Part shown: positions 1 to 5,572 of the stretch, in pieces
Position numbering within the stretch: position 1 is the stretch's first letter
How the letters are laid out: each line of letters starts with the position of its first letter
Source of the DNA: JARRNO01 sp037384885
GTDB lineage: Bacteria > Acidobacteriota > UBA4820 > DSQY01
Length of the DNA: 16,773 nt
Assembly (NCBI GenBank): GCA_037384885.1
Contig: JARRNO010000142.1
Span: forward strand, 1-16,773
Direction of reading: 5' to 3'
Made by a program: the position numbers and the translations under genes
The notes under the pieces: model-generated
Told to the model about the DNA's origin: nothing
Database searches by the model: none
What the model saw: only the letters and a program-made list of their open reading frames with translations

Positions 1-878
1 TGCGCGCCCGGCAAAAGAACGCAGCGGCCGGCGGCGGCCCTTGCCTCGATGCCGGTGTCCTCGGCGGCCAGAAGGGGGCCTTCGATGCCGGCTTCCGGCG
101 CCACGGAGGCGCTGTTATGAATCAGCATGGGCAGGCCGTCCCGGTGTTCAAGGCGGGACCCTGCGGGGACTGCTAAACGACCCTGGTCCATTGCGGAAAG
201 GGCTTCCAGAGACGCCCGGAGATAGGATTCGGGCGTTCCCAGGTCATACCAGGGATCGGGGAGAGGCACCGCGCGCACGGCGCCCGACGGCAGAAGAGGC
301 CGCAGAAGATCGGGAACGAGCTCCCTCGGACCGGGGCCGGGAAGAAGATCGAAGAGGGCCCTCCGGGCGGCGTAGACTCCAGTAAAGTGCCTATCTCCCG
401 ATCCAAAACTTTTAACGCGCCCCTTTGGGTCAACCGACACGGGAGTGTACGGCGCGCCGGCCGGCAAAGGACGGACGCAGAGCACGGCTAGGCAGTCGGA
501 ATATTCGTCGAGAATCCCTTCGAGGGCAGTGTAAGGTGGAGAGCAGAAGGTATCCGCGTTCTGAATAAAGAGCGCTTCTCCCCTGAACAGCCCCAGCACC
601 GGCCCAAAAGCCCCGGCCGTGCCAAGAATCTCTTTTTCGAAGGAATACTTGAGGGAAATGGTCCCCGGGTAGCCTGCTCCGCACTGGACAACTGCGCGGG
701 CAAGATGGTGCAGGTTCAAGACGGCGCGGTCTACACCGTGCGCTTCAAGGGTCTCCAGAATCCAGTGCAGGGCGGGGCGGTTAAGGAAGGGAAGGGCCGG
801 CTTGGGGGTCGTCAGGGTGAGGGGGCGCATGCGCCTGCCGAGGCCGGCGCAAAGAACCATCGCCTCACGTATCTGCAT
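1..878 (-). CDS. Sugar-phosphate nucleotidyltransferase, partial (runs off left edge)
   Basis: The frame stays open to the window edge, giving 292 codons without a stop. The protein starts MQIREAMVLCAGLGRRMRPL and continues T-x4-PKPALPF, which is the nucleotide-binding signature of the RmlA/GlmU/MurU-type NTP_transferase family (GxGxRxxPxT...PK). Residues IQNADTF carry the metal-binding Asp region, and WYDLGTPESYL matches the family's W-x-D-[IL]-GTP motif near residues 210-220. The part after about residue 235 (NSASVAPEAGIEGP and on) looks like the start of a left-handed beta-helix or similar C-terminal domain. Such enzymes transfer an NMP to a sugar 1-phosphate in the cytoplasm to make an activated sugar; the substrate cannot be told here. 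The ATG at 878 is chosen because GAGGATGAGG lies just upstream; an in-frame ATG at 860 is the alternative. It overlaps the preceding CYTH gene by 14 bases. Family certain, substrate unknown. Confidence 0.88.
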   Translation of the reverse strand, partial: MQIREAMVLCAGLGRRMRPLTLTTPKPALPFLNRPALHWILETLEAHGVDRAVLNLHHLARAVVQCGAGYPGTISLKYSFEKEILGTAGAFGPVLGLFRGEALFIQNADTFCSPPYTALEGILDEYSDCLAVLCVRPLPAGAPYTPVSVDPKGRVKSFGSGDRHFTGVYAARRALFDLLPGPGPRELVPDLLRPLLPSGAVRAVPLPDPWYDLGTPESYLRASLEALSAMDQGRLAVPAGSRLEHRDGLPMLIHNSASVAPEAGIEGPLLAAEDTGIEARAAAGRCVLLPGA

Positions 879-1428
879 TGTCCTCATCCTCGAATACGAT
901 ATCTCCAAAGGGCTTTCCAGCTGCGCGTCTCATTTCTGCGTAAATGGCGGCGTAGGAGCGCTTCTCGAAGGTTTTGTCGTCCAGGCCGAGCGCGGCGGCG
1001 ACGCGCTCAATGCCCTCGGGTGTGCCCTCGAGCTCCAGAAAGGAGCCGAAAGGCAGTTCGTCGAGGCAGACGCTTACATCCTCTGATTTGTATTCTTCGC
1101 GGTATTTCTCGTATCGGAAAAAGGCTCGCAGGCCGAGATTCTGAAGAATCGTTTTGACGGCCTGGGGGGTGTCGCAGTTCGTTTCGCACTCAGGGCGCAT
1201 TTTGTACCGGTCGTGCTGGACCACCCTTCCCTTGAATGTTAAAAGCGCGCCGTCCGTGGTTTCCCTGACGCGGATCAGGCATCCGGAGGCCGAAAGCGAG
1301 CGGTCAGGGTAATCGAAAAGGGTGTTGGCCTCGAAGTGGCGCTCCCGTGTTCTCGGGTAGGCCAGTTTTTCGACTTGGGTCCGCAGGACGGCGAGATCTT
1401 CCACGGGAACCTTCACTTCAATTTCCAT
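865..1428 (-). CDS. CYTH domain protein (class IV adenylate cyclase / ThTPase-like)
   Basis: This 187-residue protein begins MEIEVKVPVEDL, and E2-x-E4-x-K6 is the hallmark ExExK strand of the CYTH (CyaB, thiamine triphosphatase) tunnel fold. Further charged tunnel residues follow in the expected order: RVRE near 53-56, LTFKG near 63-67, FRYEKYREEY near 104-113, and LDELPFGSFLELEG near 122-135. The family binds triphosphate substrates with divalent metal inside a beta-barrel. Members include class IV adenylate cyclases, thiamine triphosphatases and inorganic triphosphatases, and sequence alone does not tell which reaction applies. The length is normal for the class IV cyclase group. The start overlaps the end of the YigZ-family gene by 16 bases and its stop overlaps the nucleotidyltransferase start, so it is probably translated from the same message. 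The family call is firm; calling it a cAMP synthase would be a guess. Confidence 0.87.
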   Translation of the reverse strand: MEIEVKVPVEDLAVLRTQVEKLAYPRTRERHFEANTLFDYPDRSLSASGCLIRVRETTDGALLTFKGRVVQHDRYKMRPECETNCDTPQAVKTILQNLGLRAFFRYEKYREEYKSEDVSVCLDELPFGSFLELEGTPEGIERVAAALGLDDKTFEKRSYAAIYAEMRRAAGKPFGDIVFEDEDNADT

Positions 1429-2036
1429 TGAACCGTTCCTTTCCAGGCTTCATTCAAGCTGGCGACAGCGCCTGAGAATTCGAGCTCACGGGAGCGGGGC
1501 AGGGCGATGTCCACCTGCCAGTTTTGGCCGAAATCTTCCTTGAGAATGCGGGCTCCCATGTCCTGTATCAGCCGGCGGAACGGGCCCTGTGCGGCGTAGG
1601 GCATCACGCAGGAAGCATGGTAAGAAAGGATCCTCGGGGCGAGATCGGCCTGCGCAAGCACAGCCCGCGCGGCGTCTCTATACGCCCTCGCCAGACCGCC
1701 GGTCCCCAGCTTGGTCCCTCCGAAGTAGCGTACCACGACGAGGAGGGCGTCGGACACGCCGCTCTCCTCCAGGGCCGCCAGAATGGGAGGGCCTGCTGTC
1801 CGGTGGGGTTCCCCGTCGTCGTTGAAGCGCTCCTCGAGACCCTCGTCCCAACCGATGCGATAGGCGTAACAATGATGTGTGGCGTCGTGGAACCGGCGCT
1901 TGACGATTTCCAGCGCCTGCGCGGCGGCTTCGTGGGAGCCCGCAGGCCACAGTTCCGCCAGGAACCGCGATCCCCGCTCTCTGATTTCCGCCTCCGCGTC
2001 CACAGCGGGGACGAAGTAGCGATCATCATCACTCAT
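1413..2036 (-). CDS. yigZ: YigZ/IMPACT family protein
   Basis: The 207-residue protein starts at ATG 2036 (MSDDDRYFVPAVDAEAEIRE). The frame is open further upstream to 2168, but that stretch lies inside the STAS gene and reads as its shadow. Conserved IMPACT/UPF0029 blocks are clear: DATHHCYAYRIG at about 51-62, FNDDGEPHRTAG at about 71-82 and RYFGGTKLGTGGLARAY at about 103-119, followed by the short C-terminal DUF1949-like domain. Length matches E. coli YigZ (about 204). The usual GEPSGTAG motif reads GEPHRTAG, a small variation. The family is linked to translation regulation in eukaryotes (IMPACT), but its bacterial function is not well settled. It overlaps the STAS gene by 8 bases and the CYTH gene by 16 bases, so it sits mid-operon. 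Family certain, role open. Confidence 0.9.
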   Translation of the reverse strand: MSDDDRYFVPAVDAEAEIRERGSRFLAELWPAGSHEAAAQALEIVKRRFHDATHHCYAYRIGWDEGLEERFNDDGEPHRTAGPPILAALEESGVSDALLVVVRYFGGTKLGTGGLARAYRDAARAVLAQADLAPRILSYHASCVMPYAAQGPFRRLIQDMGARILKEDFGQNWQVDIALPRSRELEFSGAVASLNEAWKGTVQWKLK

Positions 2037-2313
2037 GAAATGCGCTGAGAGCGTCGTCCATGCTGTCCGTGATGTTGAAAAACTTGGGAAGTCCCAGAAG
2101 ATCGAAGACCTTGTAAATCTTGGGAGACATGGCTGCAAGCACCATGTCGCCGCCGGCGTCCCGGACACGCTGGATGTGAGACAGGATGACCTCGAGTCCC
2201 GAAGACCCCATGTAGGTCAATTCGGAAAAATCGATCACAATTTTGTGGCGGCCCCGCTCCACAAGGTCGGTGAGCGTTTCACGGAAACTGACATGGTTGT
2301 GGACCCAGTCCAC
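2029..2313 (-). CDS. STAS-domain protein (anti-sigma factor antagonist-like), N-terminus apparently missing
   Basis: From a GTG at 2313 the frame gives 94 residues. They align to the STAS fold from the end of beta-strand 2 onward: HKIVIDFSELTYMGSSGLEVIL (about 23-44) is the strand plus the phosphoacceptor loop, with the Ser of the usual D-S-S-G-L retained and Asp replaced by Gly. GGDMVLAAMSPKIYKVFDLL and GLPKFFNITDSMDDAL complete the domain. SpoIIAA-type STAS proteins are regulated by Ser phosphorylation and bind an anti-sigma kinase or other partner; no kinase is seen in the window. About 17-20 residues normally come before this point (first strands). Reading further upstream in frame gives GAHTGRSSAGPAGF, which does not resemble STAS and lies inside the acyltransferase gene. 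The gene therefore looks 5'-truncated at the junction with its neighbour. It overlaps yigZ by 8 bases. Confidence 0.8.
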   Translation of the reverse strand: MDWVHNHVSFRETLTDLVERGRHKIVIDFSELTYMGSSGLEVILSHIQRVRDAGGDMVLAAMSPKIYKVFDLLGLPKFFNITDSMDDALSAFHE

Positions 2314-3079
2314 GAAGCCGGCAGGGCCGGCCGACGACCGGCCGGTATGAGCCCCGCCCTTCCGCCATCACCGCCACCGGAATGACGGGCACATCCGCCA
2401 TCTCCGCTAAGAGGGCTGGGCTTTTCAGGAAGTAGGTGGATCTGTTGCGGAAGGTAACCTCGATGCGGTCTCTGCCTACCTCGCGGTCAACGAGGACGAT
2501 CAGGCTGCGCCCCTGCTCCAGGAGCCGCCGGAGGTGAAGAATCGTATCCAGGCCTTCGCCGGGGTGGACGGTGACGAGTCCCGCCCTGTCGCGGCGGCGG
2601 CGGCGAAACCGGTCCAATCCCTCGTCCCGTTCCGGGAAAGCAAGCACCCAATGCGGGCCGATCCTCTTGCCGAGAACAACGCCTCCGAGCTCCCAGTTTC
2701 CCATGTGCGCGCAGAGAATGACCTTGCCGCCTGGATCGGCCAACGCTTCGTGGTTGCCGTCTCCGGGGGGAAGCATCAGCGGGGGGTCGCGCCGGGCCCG
2801 GAGATAATCGGCGACGCCCCTGGCGTAGCTGCGCAGCGTGCTCATGGCGAGCCATTCGATTTGGTGCGGGGGCAGGGCGGGAAAAGCCTTCCTGAGATTG
2901 CCGGCGACGACCGCTGGAAGCCCAGGATCCCTTCCTGAGTACCACTCCATGATGGAATCGGCCACGCGGTGGGAAGTCCTGCGGCTCACAAGACGGCATC
3001 CCGCATCCAGCATGTAATAGACCCAACGGTTGTTGGCGCCGCTCACTCTCCAGGAATCATAAATCTCGTTACTCGACAT
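2279..3079 (-). CDS. LpxL/HtrB-like lysophospholipid acyltransferase, C-terminus apparently truncated
   Basis: Starting at ATG 3079 (MSSNEIYDSW) the frame encodes 266 residues. HMGNWE at 125-130 is the H-x4-E catalytic motif of the lipid A late acyltransferase (LpxL/HtrB) branch of the LPLAT superfamily. VLVDREVGRD (about 195-204) and PALLAEMADVPVIPVAV (about 221-237) are typical later blocks. These enzymes move an acyl chain from acyl-ACP onto a glycolipid at the inner membrane; the acceptor here is unknown. Family members run about 290-310 residues and continue well beyond the ...SYRPVVG strand. Here the sequence after residue 252 turns into CRLRGLGPQPCQFP, which is the next gene's DNA read out of frame, and stops at 2279. 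About 45-55 C-terminal residues appear to be lost. An upstream in-frame ATG at 3157 was rejected because it lies inside the GT2 gene. The start overlaps GT2 by 11 bases. Confidence 0.82.
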   Translation of the reverse strand: MSSNEIYDSWRVSGANNRWVYYMLDAGCRLVSRRTSHRVADSIMEWYSGRDPGLPAVVAGNLRKAFPALPPHQIEWLAMSTLRSYARGVADYLRARRDPPLMLPPGDGNHEALADPGGKVILCAHMGNWELGGVVLGKRIGPHWVLAFPERDEGLDRFRRRRRDRAGLVTVHPGEGLDTILHLRRLLEQGRSLIVLVDREVGRDRIEVTFRNRSTYFLKSPALLAEMADVPVIPVAVMAEGRGSYRPVVGRPCRLRGLGPQPCQFP

Positions 3080-3731
3080 ATCGCAGCGCCGAAAGGACGA
3101 TGAGCCACGTATCGAGAACAGGCCTGTAATGGCTTTGCTGCCCGTTGTAGACGGCACTCACCGGAATGCTTCGCCAGCGGGCTCCGCGCCCGAGGGCCTT
3201 GATGATCATTTCCACGTCAATGGAAAAACCTTTTGAACGAAGAGGGAGAGAAAACAGGAGCGAGGCGCGGACGGCGCGAAAACCACAAGGGACATCAGAG
3301 ACGGGTTGCCCGGTCATGATCCGCACGAACGCGGTTCCGATCTGGTTCGTCCAGCGGCGGCTCGGCGGAATGGATCGGGATTCGGACATGCGGTCCCCCA
3401 CGAGCATGTCGAACCTGGGGCCGATGTGTTCGAGAAACTTGGGAATTTCAGAGGGCAGGTGCTGCCCGTCTCCATCCATCATCAGAATCCAATCGCAGGA
3501 ACCGCGTCTGCGAAGGACTTCCAGCCCGCTTCGAACCGCCGTTCCCTTCCCCGACCTGGCCGGCAGCGACAAGACTTCGGCCCCCGCCGCACGCGCCTGT
3601 TCGGCTGTGTCGTCGGTGGCGCCGTCATCGACGACAAGGCAGTCAAGGCCTTGGGAAACCACGCCGCGGAGCACGGCGCCTATTCTCTTGCCCGTGTTGT
3701 GGGCTGGAATGAGAACATGAATCTTGTCCAA
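3069..3731 (-). CDS. Family 2 glycosyltransferase (DPM1-like)
   Basis: The 220-residue protein shows GT-A fold landmarks in order: HVLIPAHNTGKRIGAVL at the N-terminus, CLVVDDGATDDT (31-42) as the nucleotide-binding DDG/S motif, SGKGTAVRSGL, MDGDGQHLPSEI (85-96) as the DxD-type metal site, and the SDVPCGFRAV block. It most resembles dolichol-phosphate-mannose-synthase-like GT2 enzymes, which move a sugar from a nucleotide sugar to a lipid or similar acceptor; the real donor and acceptor are unknown. No C-terminal membrane segments are present. The start is taken as TTG 3731 because GAGGAGGA stands 7 bases upstream; the ATG at 3770 has no comparable site. It overlaps the acyltransferase start by 11 bases (ATATGTCGAGTAA), which suggests the two act in sequence on one glycolipid. 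The frame is also open upstream through hup (see the 3069-4157 entry). Confidence 0.88.
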   Translation of the reverse strand: MDKIHVLIPAHNTGKRIGAVLRGVVSQGLDCLVVDDGATDDTAEQARAAGAEVLSLPARSGKGTAVRSGLEVLRRRGSCDWILMMDGDGQHLPSEIPKFLEHIGPRFDMLVGDRMSESRSIPPSRRWTNQIGTAFVRIMTGQPVSDVPCGFRAVRASLLFSLPLRSKGFSIDVEMIIKALGRGARWRSIPVSAVYNGQQSHYRPVLDTWLIVLSALRYVE

Positions 3732-3868
3732 GCCGGAATCCTCCTCATTCCCCTCGGCAGGCAGCACCATGAATCGCGTGAGCCGGAAGTTGGCGACGAA
3801 CGCCCTCGGTGGGCGACAATACGTTACCAGAGAATGCGCTCGCCTGGAAGGGCGGCAGGCGCCGGGAC

Positions 3869-3898
3869 AAAAAATAAGGGGTCTTGCGACCCCTTTTT
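3869..3898 (-). terminator. Rho-independent terminator downstream of hup
   Basis: On the minus strand an 8-bp perfect stem, AAGGGGTC / GACCCCTT, encloses a GCAA tetraloop and is followed by A and six T (stem arms at 3888-3895 and 3876-3883, T-run at 3869-3874). On the plus strand the same stem is followed by a short T-run (3894-3898), so it could work weakly in both directions. Its place about 25 bases after the last HU-like codon fits an HU terminator. It implies that GT2 and the genes behind it need their own promoter or depend on read-through. Confidence 0.88.
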
Positions 3899-3899
3899 C

Positions 3900-4157
3900 A
3901 TGATAGACAGGATATGCAGTGATTACCGCACGGTCTCGGCCAGCAATCTTGATCGGCTTGCCGGTTTTGGGGTTGCGGCCCGTGCGCGCCGCTTTCTTCA
4001 CCACGCTGAAGGTGCCGAAGCCCACCAGTGTCACCTTCTCTCCCTTCTTCAGGGATTTCTGGACGGCGCCGGTGAAAGCATCGACTGCCTTTGCGGCTTC
4101 AGCCTTGCTGATGCCGGACCCACTCGCCACTGCACTAATCAGTTCACTCTTGTTCAT
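3900..4157 (-). CDS. hup: DNA-binding protein HU, C-terminal end abnormal, no stop codon before the terminator
   Basis: The product starts MNKSELISAVASGSGISKAE and contains the helix pair (residues 1-40), the VGFGTFSVVKKAARTGRNP block (45-63) and the DNA-binding arm PKTGKPIKIAGRD. HU forms dimers that bend and compact DNA in the nucleoid. About 80 residues align well, up to KIAGRDRAVITA. The family then ends with a short F-x-x-GK-x-L-K helix near residue 90. Here the frame instead reads AYPVYHEKG and enters the terminator with no stop; a TAA at 3925-3923 is in the +1 frame. The end given is nominal. The simplest reading is that about 10 codons plus the stop are deleted. The start is secure: ATG with AAGGAGGG 4 bases upstream (4162-4169) and a strong promoter. 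Arm contacts should be kept, but the last helix is lost. Confidence 0.85.
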
Positions 4158-4185
4158 TGAGCCCTCCTTTTCAAGGTTCGGTTAT

Positions 4186-4214
4186 AATATAAACCTGGAA
4201 CACCCGGTTGTCAA
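4186..4214 (-). promoter_or_regulatory. Strong sigma70-type promoter of hup
   Basis: Reading the minus strand, TTGACA (4214-4209, perfect -35) is followed by a 17-base spacer and TATATT (4191-4186, 5 of 6 to the -10 consensus). The expected start site is about 20 bases before the AAGGAGGG ribosome binding site and ATG 4157 of hup, so the leader is short. The match is as good as a housekeeping promoter gets, as expected for an abundant nucleoid protein. Confidence 0.85.
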
Positions 4215-4243
4215 GCATTTCGGGCTTGTGTGGTACGACAAAC

Positions 4244-4260
4244 GTCCCCAAGGCGGGGAC
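4244..4260. repeat. Inverted repeat in the hup / glycerate kinase spacer
   Basis: GTCCCC and GGGGAC form a perfect 6-bp inverted repeat around the loop AAGGC. It lies about 30 bases upstream of the hup -35 box and 64 bases before the proposed kinase start. There is no T-run on either side, so it is not an intrinsic terminator. It could be an operator half-site pair or a chance GC-rich palindrome. Confidence 0.4.
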
Positions 4261-4277
4261 TTCTCGAAGTTGGGCAT

Positions 4278-4294
4278 TATAACATCCTGTTATA
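4278..4294. promoter_or_regulatory. AT-rich palindrome upstream of the glycerate kinase-like gene (possible operator)
   Basis: TATAAC-ATCCT-GTTATA is a perfect 6+5+6 palindrome in the divergent spacer, 30 bases before the GTG at 4324. The surrounding DNA is markedly AT-rich for this genome and holds TATAAC/TATAGC -10-like hexamers, but no convincing -35 at the right distance was found. The arrangement suits a dimeric regulator overlapping the kinase promoter; this is inference only. Confidence 0.4.
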
Positions 4295-4323
4295 GCGGGA
4301 GATATAAAATCTGTGAAACCTTT

Positions 4324-5535
4324 GTGGACGACCTGAAAATAGTTCTGGAATCTCTCGGCCCGCTCCAAACGGCGGAGAAAAAAATTCAATCGGCGCTTCC
4401 CGCCGGTTTCACGCCGGAAAGGGTTTTCTGCCTTGGAAAGGCGGCGAGAGCACTGGCAGCGGCCGCTTCCCGGCTTGTTCCGGGCGTGGAGGGACTGATT
4501 TATGAGCCTGCGGAAGCGCGCCCGCTTCCACTTCCTCCGGGCTGGCTCTCGCTGGCGGGACGGCATCCGCTGCCCGGAATTGAAAACGTGGCGGCGAGCC
4601 GAAGAGTGGAGGAGTGGTTCAAGCGGGGTAAGGGGCCGGTGCTCGCGTTGGTGTCTGGAGGGGGGTCGTCGCTTCTGGCGGATCCGGCGCCTCCCTGGAG
4701 CCTGGAAGAAATGACGTCGCTGGAGAGGCGGCTGCTCGAAAGCGGGGCTGGAATCGATCAGATCAACGCGGTCCGGGTTCGCCTCTCCCTGCCGCGGGGC
4801 GGGGGCTTGAGGATGTGTCTACGAGGAGGCCCCGTCTTTACCGGGGTCTGGAGCGACGTGGCGAGGAACTCGTGGAAGCTGACGTCCAGTGCTCCCACGC
4901 TGGCCGTTCCGGGCCTGCCGGAAGCCGGGGCGGTCCTAAGGGAGTTGGGCCTGGGCCCTCCCCGTGAGCTTCCGGCGAAGGAGGTGCTTTTGCAGGGCCG
5001 GAAGGGTGACAGGAGCGCCCGCTTGTCCGATTCGAAATCTCTCCAGCAGGAGGTGGGAACGCATCTCAGAAGCCGGGGATATAAGGTCGCGTTCCATGCA
5101 GTGGAGGAGGGAACGGCGCCGGACGCGGCGGCGGCCTCTCTTCGCCGGATTTTGGAAGAACTGCCGGCGTCGGAGCGTTGGGCGATCGTGGGAGGCGGCG
5201 AAACGACGGTCCGCCTTCGTCCGGGGAAGGCGGCGGGACGCGGAGGCCGCTGCAGCCACCTGGCGGCTTCTGTCGCACTGGAACTGCGCGGTTTGCCGGC
5301 ATGGTGCTTCGCCGCGCTCGCCACCGACGGCATGGACGGCGGAGGGGGAGGGGGAGCGTTCGTCAGCGCGGGGAAGGCGCCGCCCGAGAAACCGTTGAAA
5401 GTCGCGGCGGCCTCTTTTGATACGGCATCTCTTTTCGAGGACTGGGGAGGCGCGCTGCCGAGGCGCCCCACGGGTGACAACCGCCGTGATCTGTGGGTCC
5501 TGTTGAAGCACGGCGCCAGCCGGTATATGGAATGA
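4324..5535 (+). CDS. Glycerate kinase-like protein (DUF4147/MOFRL family), divergent active-site motif
   Basis: The 403-residue protein has the two-domain layout of class II glycerate 2-kinases: VFCLGKAARALAAAASRL (34-51, with the conserved GKA Lys at 39), HPLPGIENVAASRRVEEW, VLALVSGGGSSLLADP (106-121), SGAGIDQINAVRVRLSL (140-156), and the MOFRL domain with GGGETTVRLRPG (about 291) and ATDGMDGGG (about 332). The family phosphorylates D-glycerate with ATP in the cytoplasm. The conserved SDVxGDDxxxIxSGPT segment reads SDVARNSWKLTSSAPT (177-192), so it aligns without gaps but G-D-D becomes R-N-S and SGPT becomes SAPT. KGG becomes RGG and GGRNQE becomes GGRCSH. Activity may be altered or lost. 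The start is uncertain: GTG 4324 fits the family N-terminus but lacks a clear ribosome binding site, and the frame is open far upstream through hup. hemW follows after 37 bases. Confidence 0.75.
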   Translation: MDDLKIVLESLGPLQTAEKKIQSALPAGFTPERVFCLGKAARALAAAASRLVPGVEGLIYEPAEARPLPLPPGWLSLAGRHPLPGIENVAASRRVEEWFKRGKGPVLALVSGGGSSLLADPAPPWSLEEMTSLERRLLESGAGIDQINAVRVRLSLPRGGGLRMCLRGGPVFTGVWSDVARNSWKLTSSAPTLAVPGLPEAGAVLRELGLGPPRELPAKEVLLQGRKGDRSARLSDSKSLQQEVGTHLRSRGYKVAFHAVEEGTAPDAAAASLRRILEELPASERWAIVGGGETTVRLRPGKAAGRGGRCSHLAASVALELRGLPAWCFAALATDGMDGGGGGGAFVSAGKAPPEKPLKVAAASFDTASLFEDWGGALPRRPTGDNRRDLWVLLKHGASRYME

Positions 5536-5539
5536 ATAA

Positions 5540-5561
5540 GGACGCAAAAGCCGGTGCGTCC
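5540..5561 (+). repeat. Hairpin in the short gap before hemW
   Basis: GGACGCA and TGCGTCC form a perfect 7-bp stem with an 8-base loop, directly after the kinase stop and just ahead of AAGGA of the hemW ribosome binding site. It has no T-run, so it is not a standard terminator. It could stabilise the upstream message or modulate hemW translation. Confidence 0.4.
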
Positions 5562-5572
5562 AAGGATGTTGA

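Larger units (their letters stand above)
3069..4157 (-). other. Continuous reading frame joining HU and GT2 (probable loss of the HU stop codon)
   Basis: One uninterrupted 362-codon frame begins at the HU start and ends at the GT2 stop. Residues 1 to about 81 are HU, about 82-142 are translated terminator and leader DNA (including ARPLIFCPGACRPSRRAH, which matches nothing recognisable), and 143-362 are the glycosyltransferase. A gene caller will probably report this as a single HU-GT2 fusion protein. I do not believe the fusion is functional. A perfect intrinsic terminator lies inside it, and the GT2 part has its own strong ribosome binding site. The HU part loses its conserved ending just before the terminator. 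Confidence 0.7.

Noticed and set aside
705..1157. Plus-strand ORF of 150 codons at the left side
   Set aside because: It lies antisense to the nucleotidyltransferase and CYTH genes and has a shadow-like Arg/Ala-rich composition.
2037..2168. Longer yigZ start upstream of ATG 2036
   Set aside because: The extra 44 residues are the STAS gene in another frame and do not resemble the IMPACT family.
3069..4157. HU-GT2 as a real new fusion protein
   Set aside because: The linker is a perfect terminator plus leader DNA, GT2 has its own strong ribosome binding site, and HU lacks its conserved ending. Lesion is the simpler explanation.
3306..4160. Plus-strand ORF of 284 codons opposite GT2 and hup
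   Set aside because: It is antisense to two recognised genes, crosses the terminator and matches nothing.
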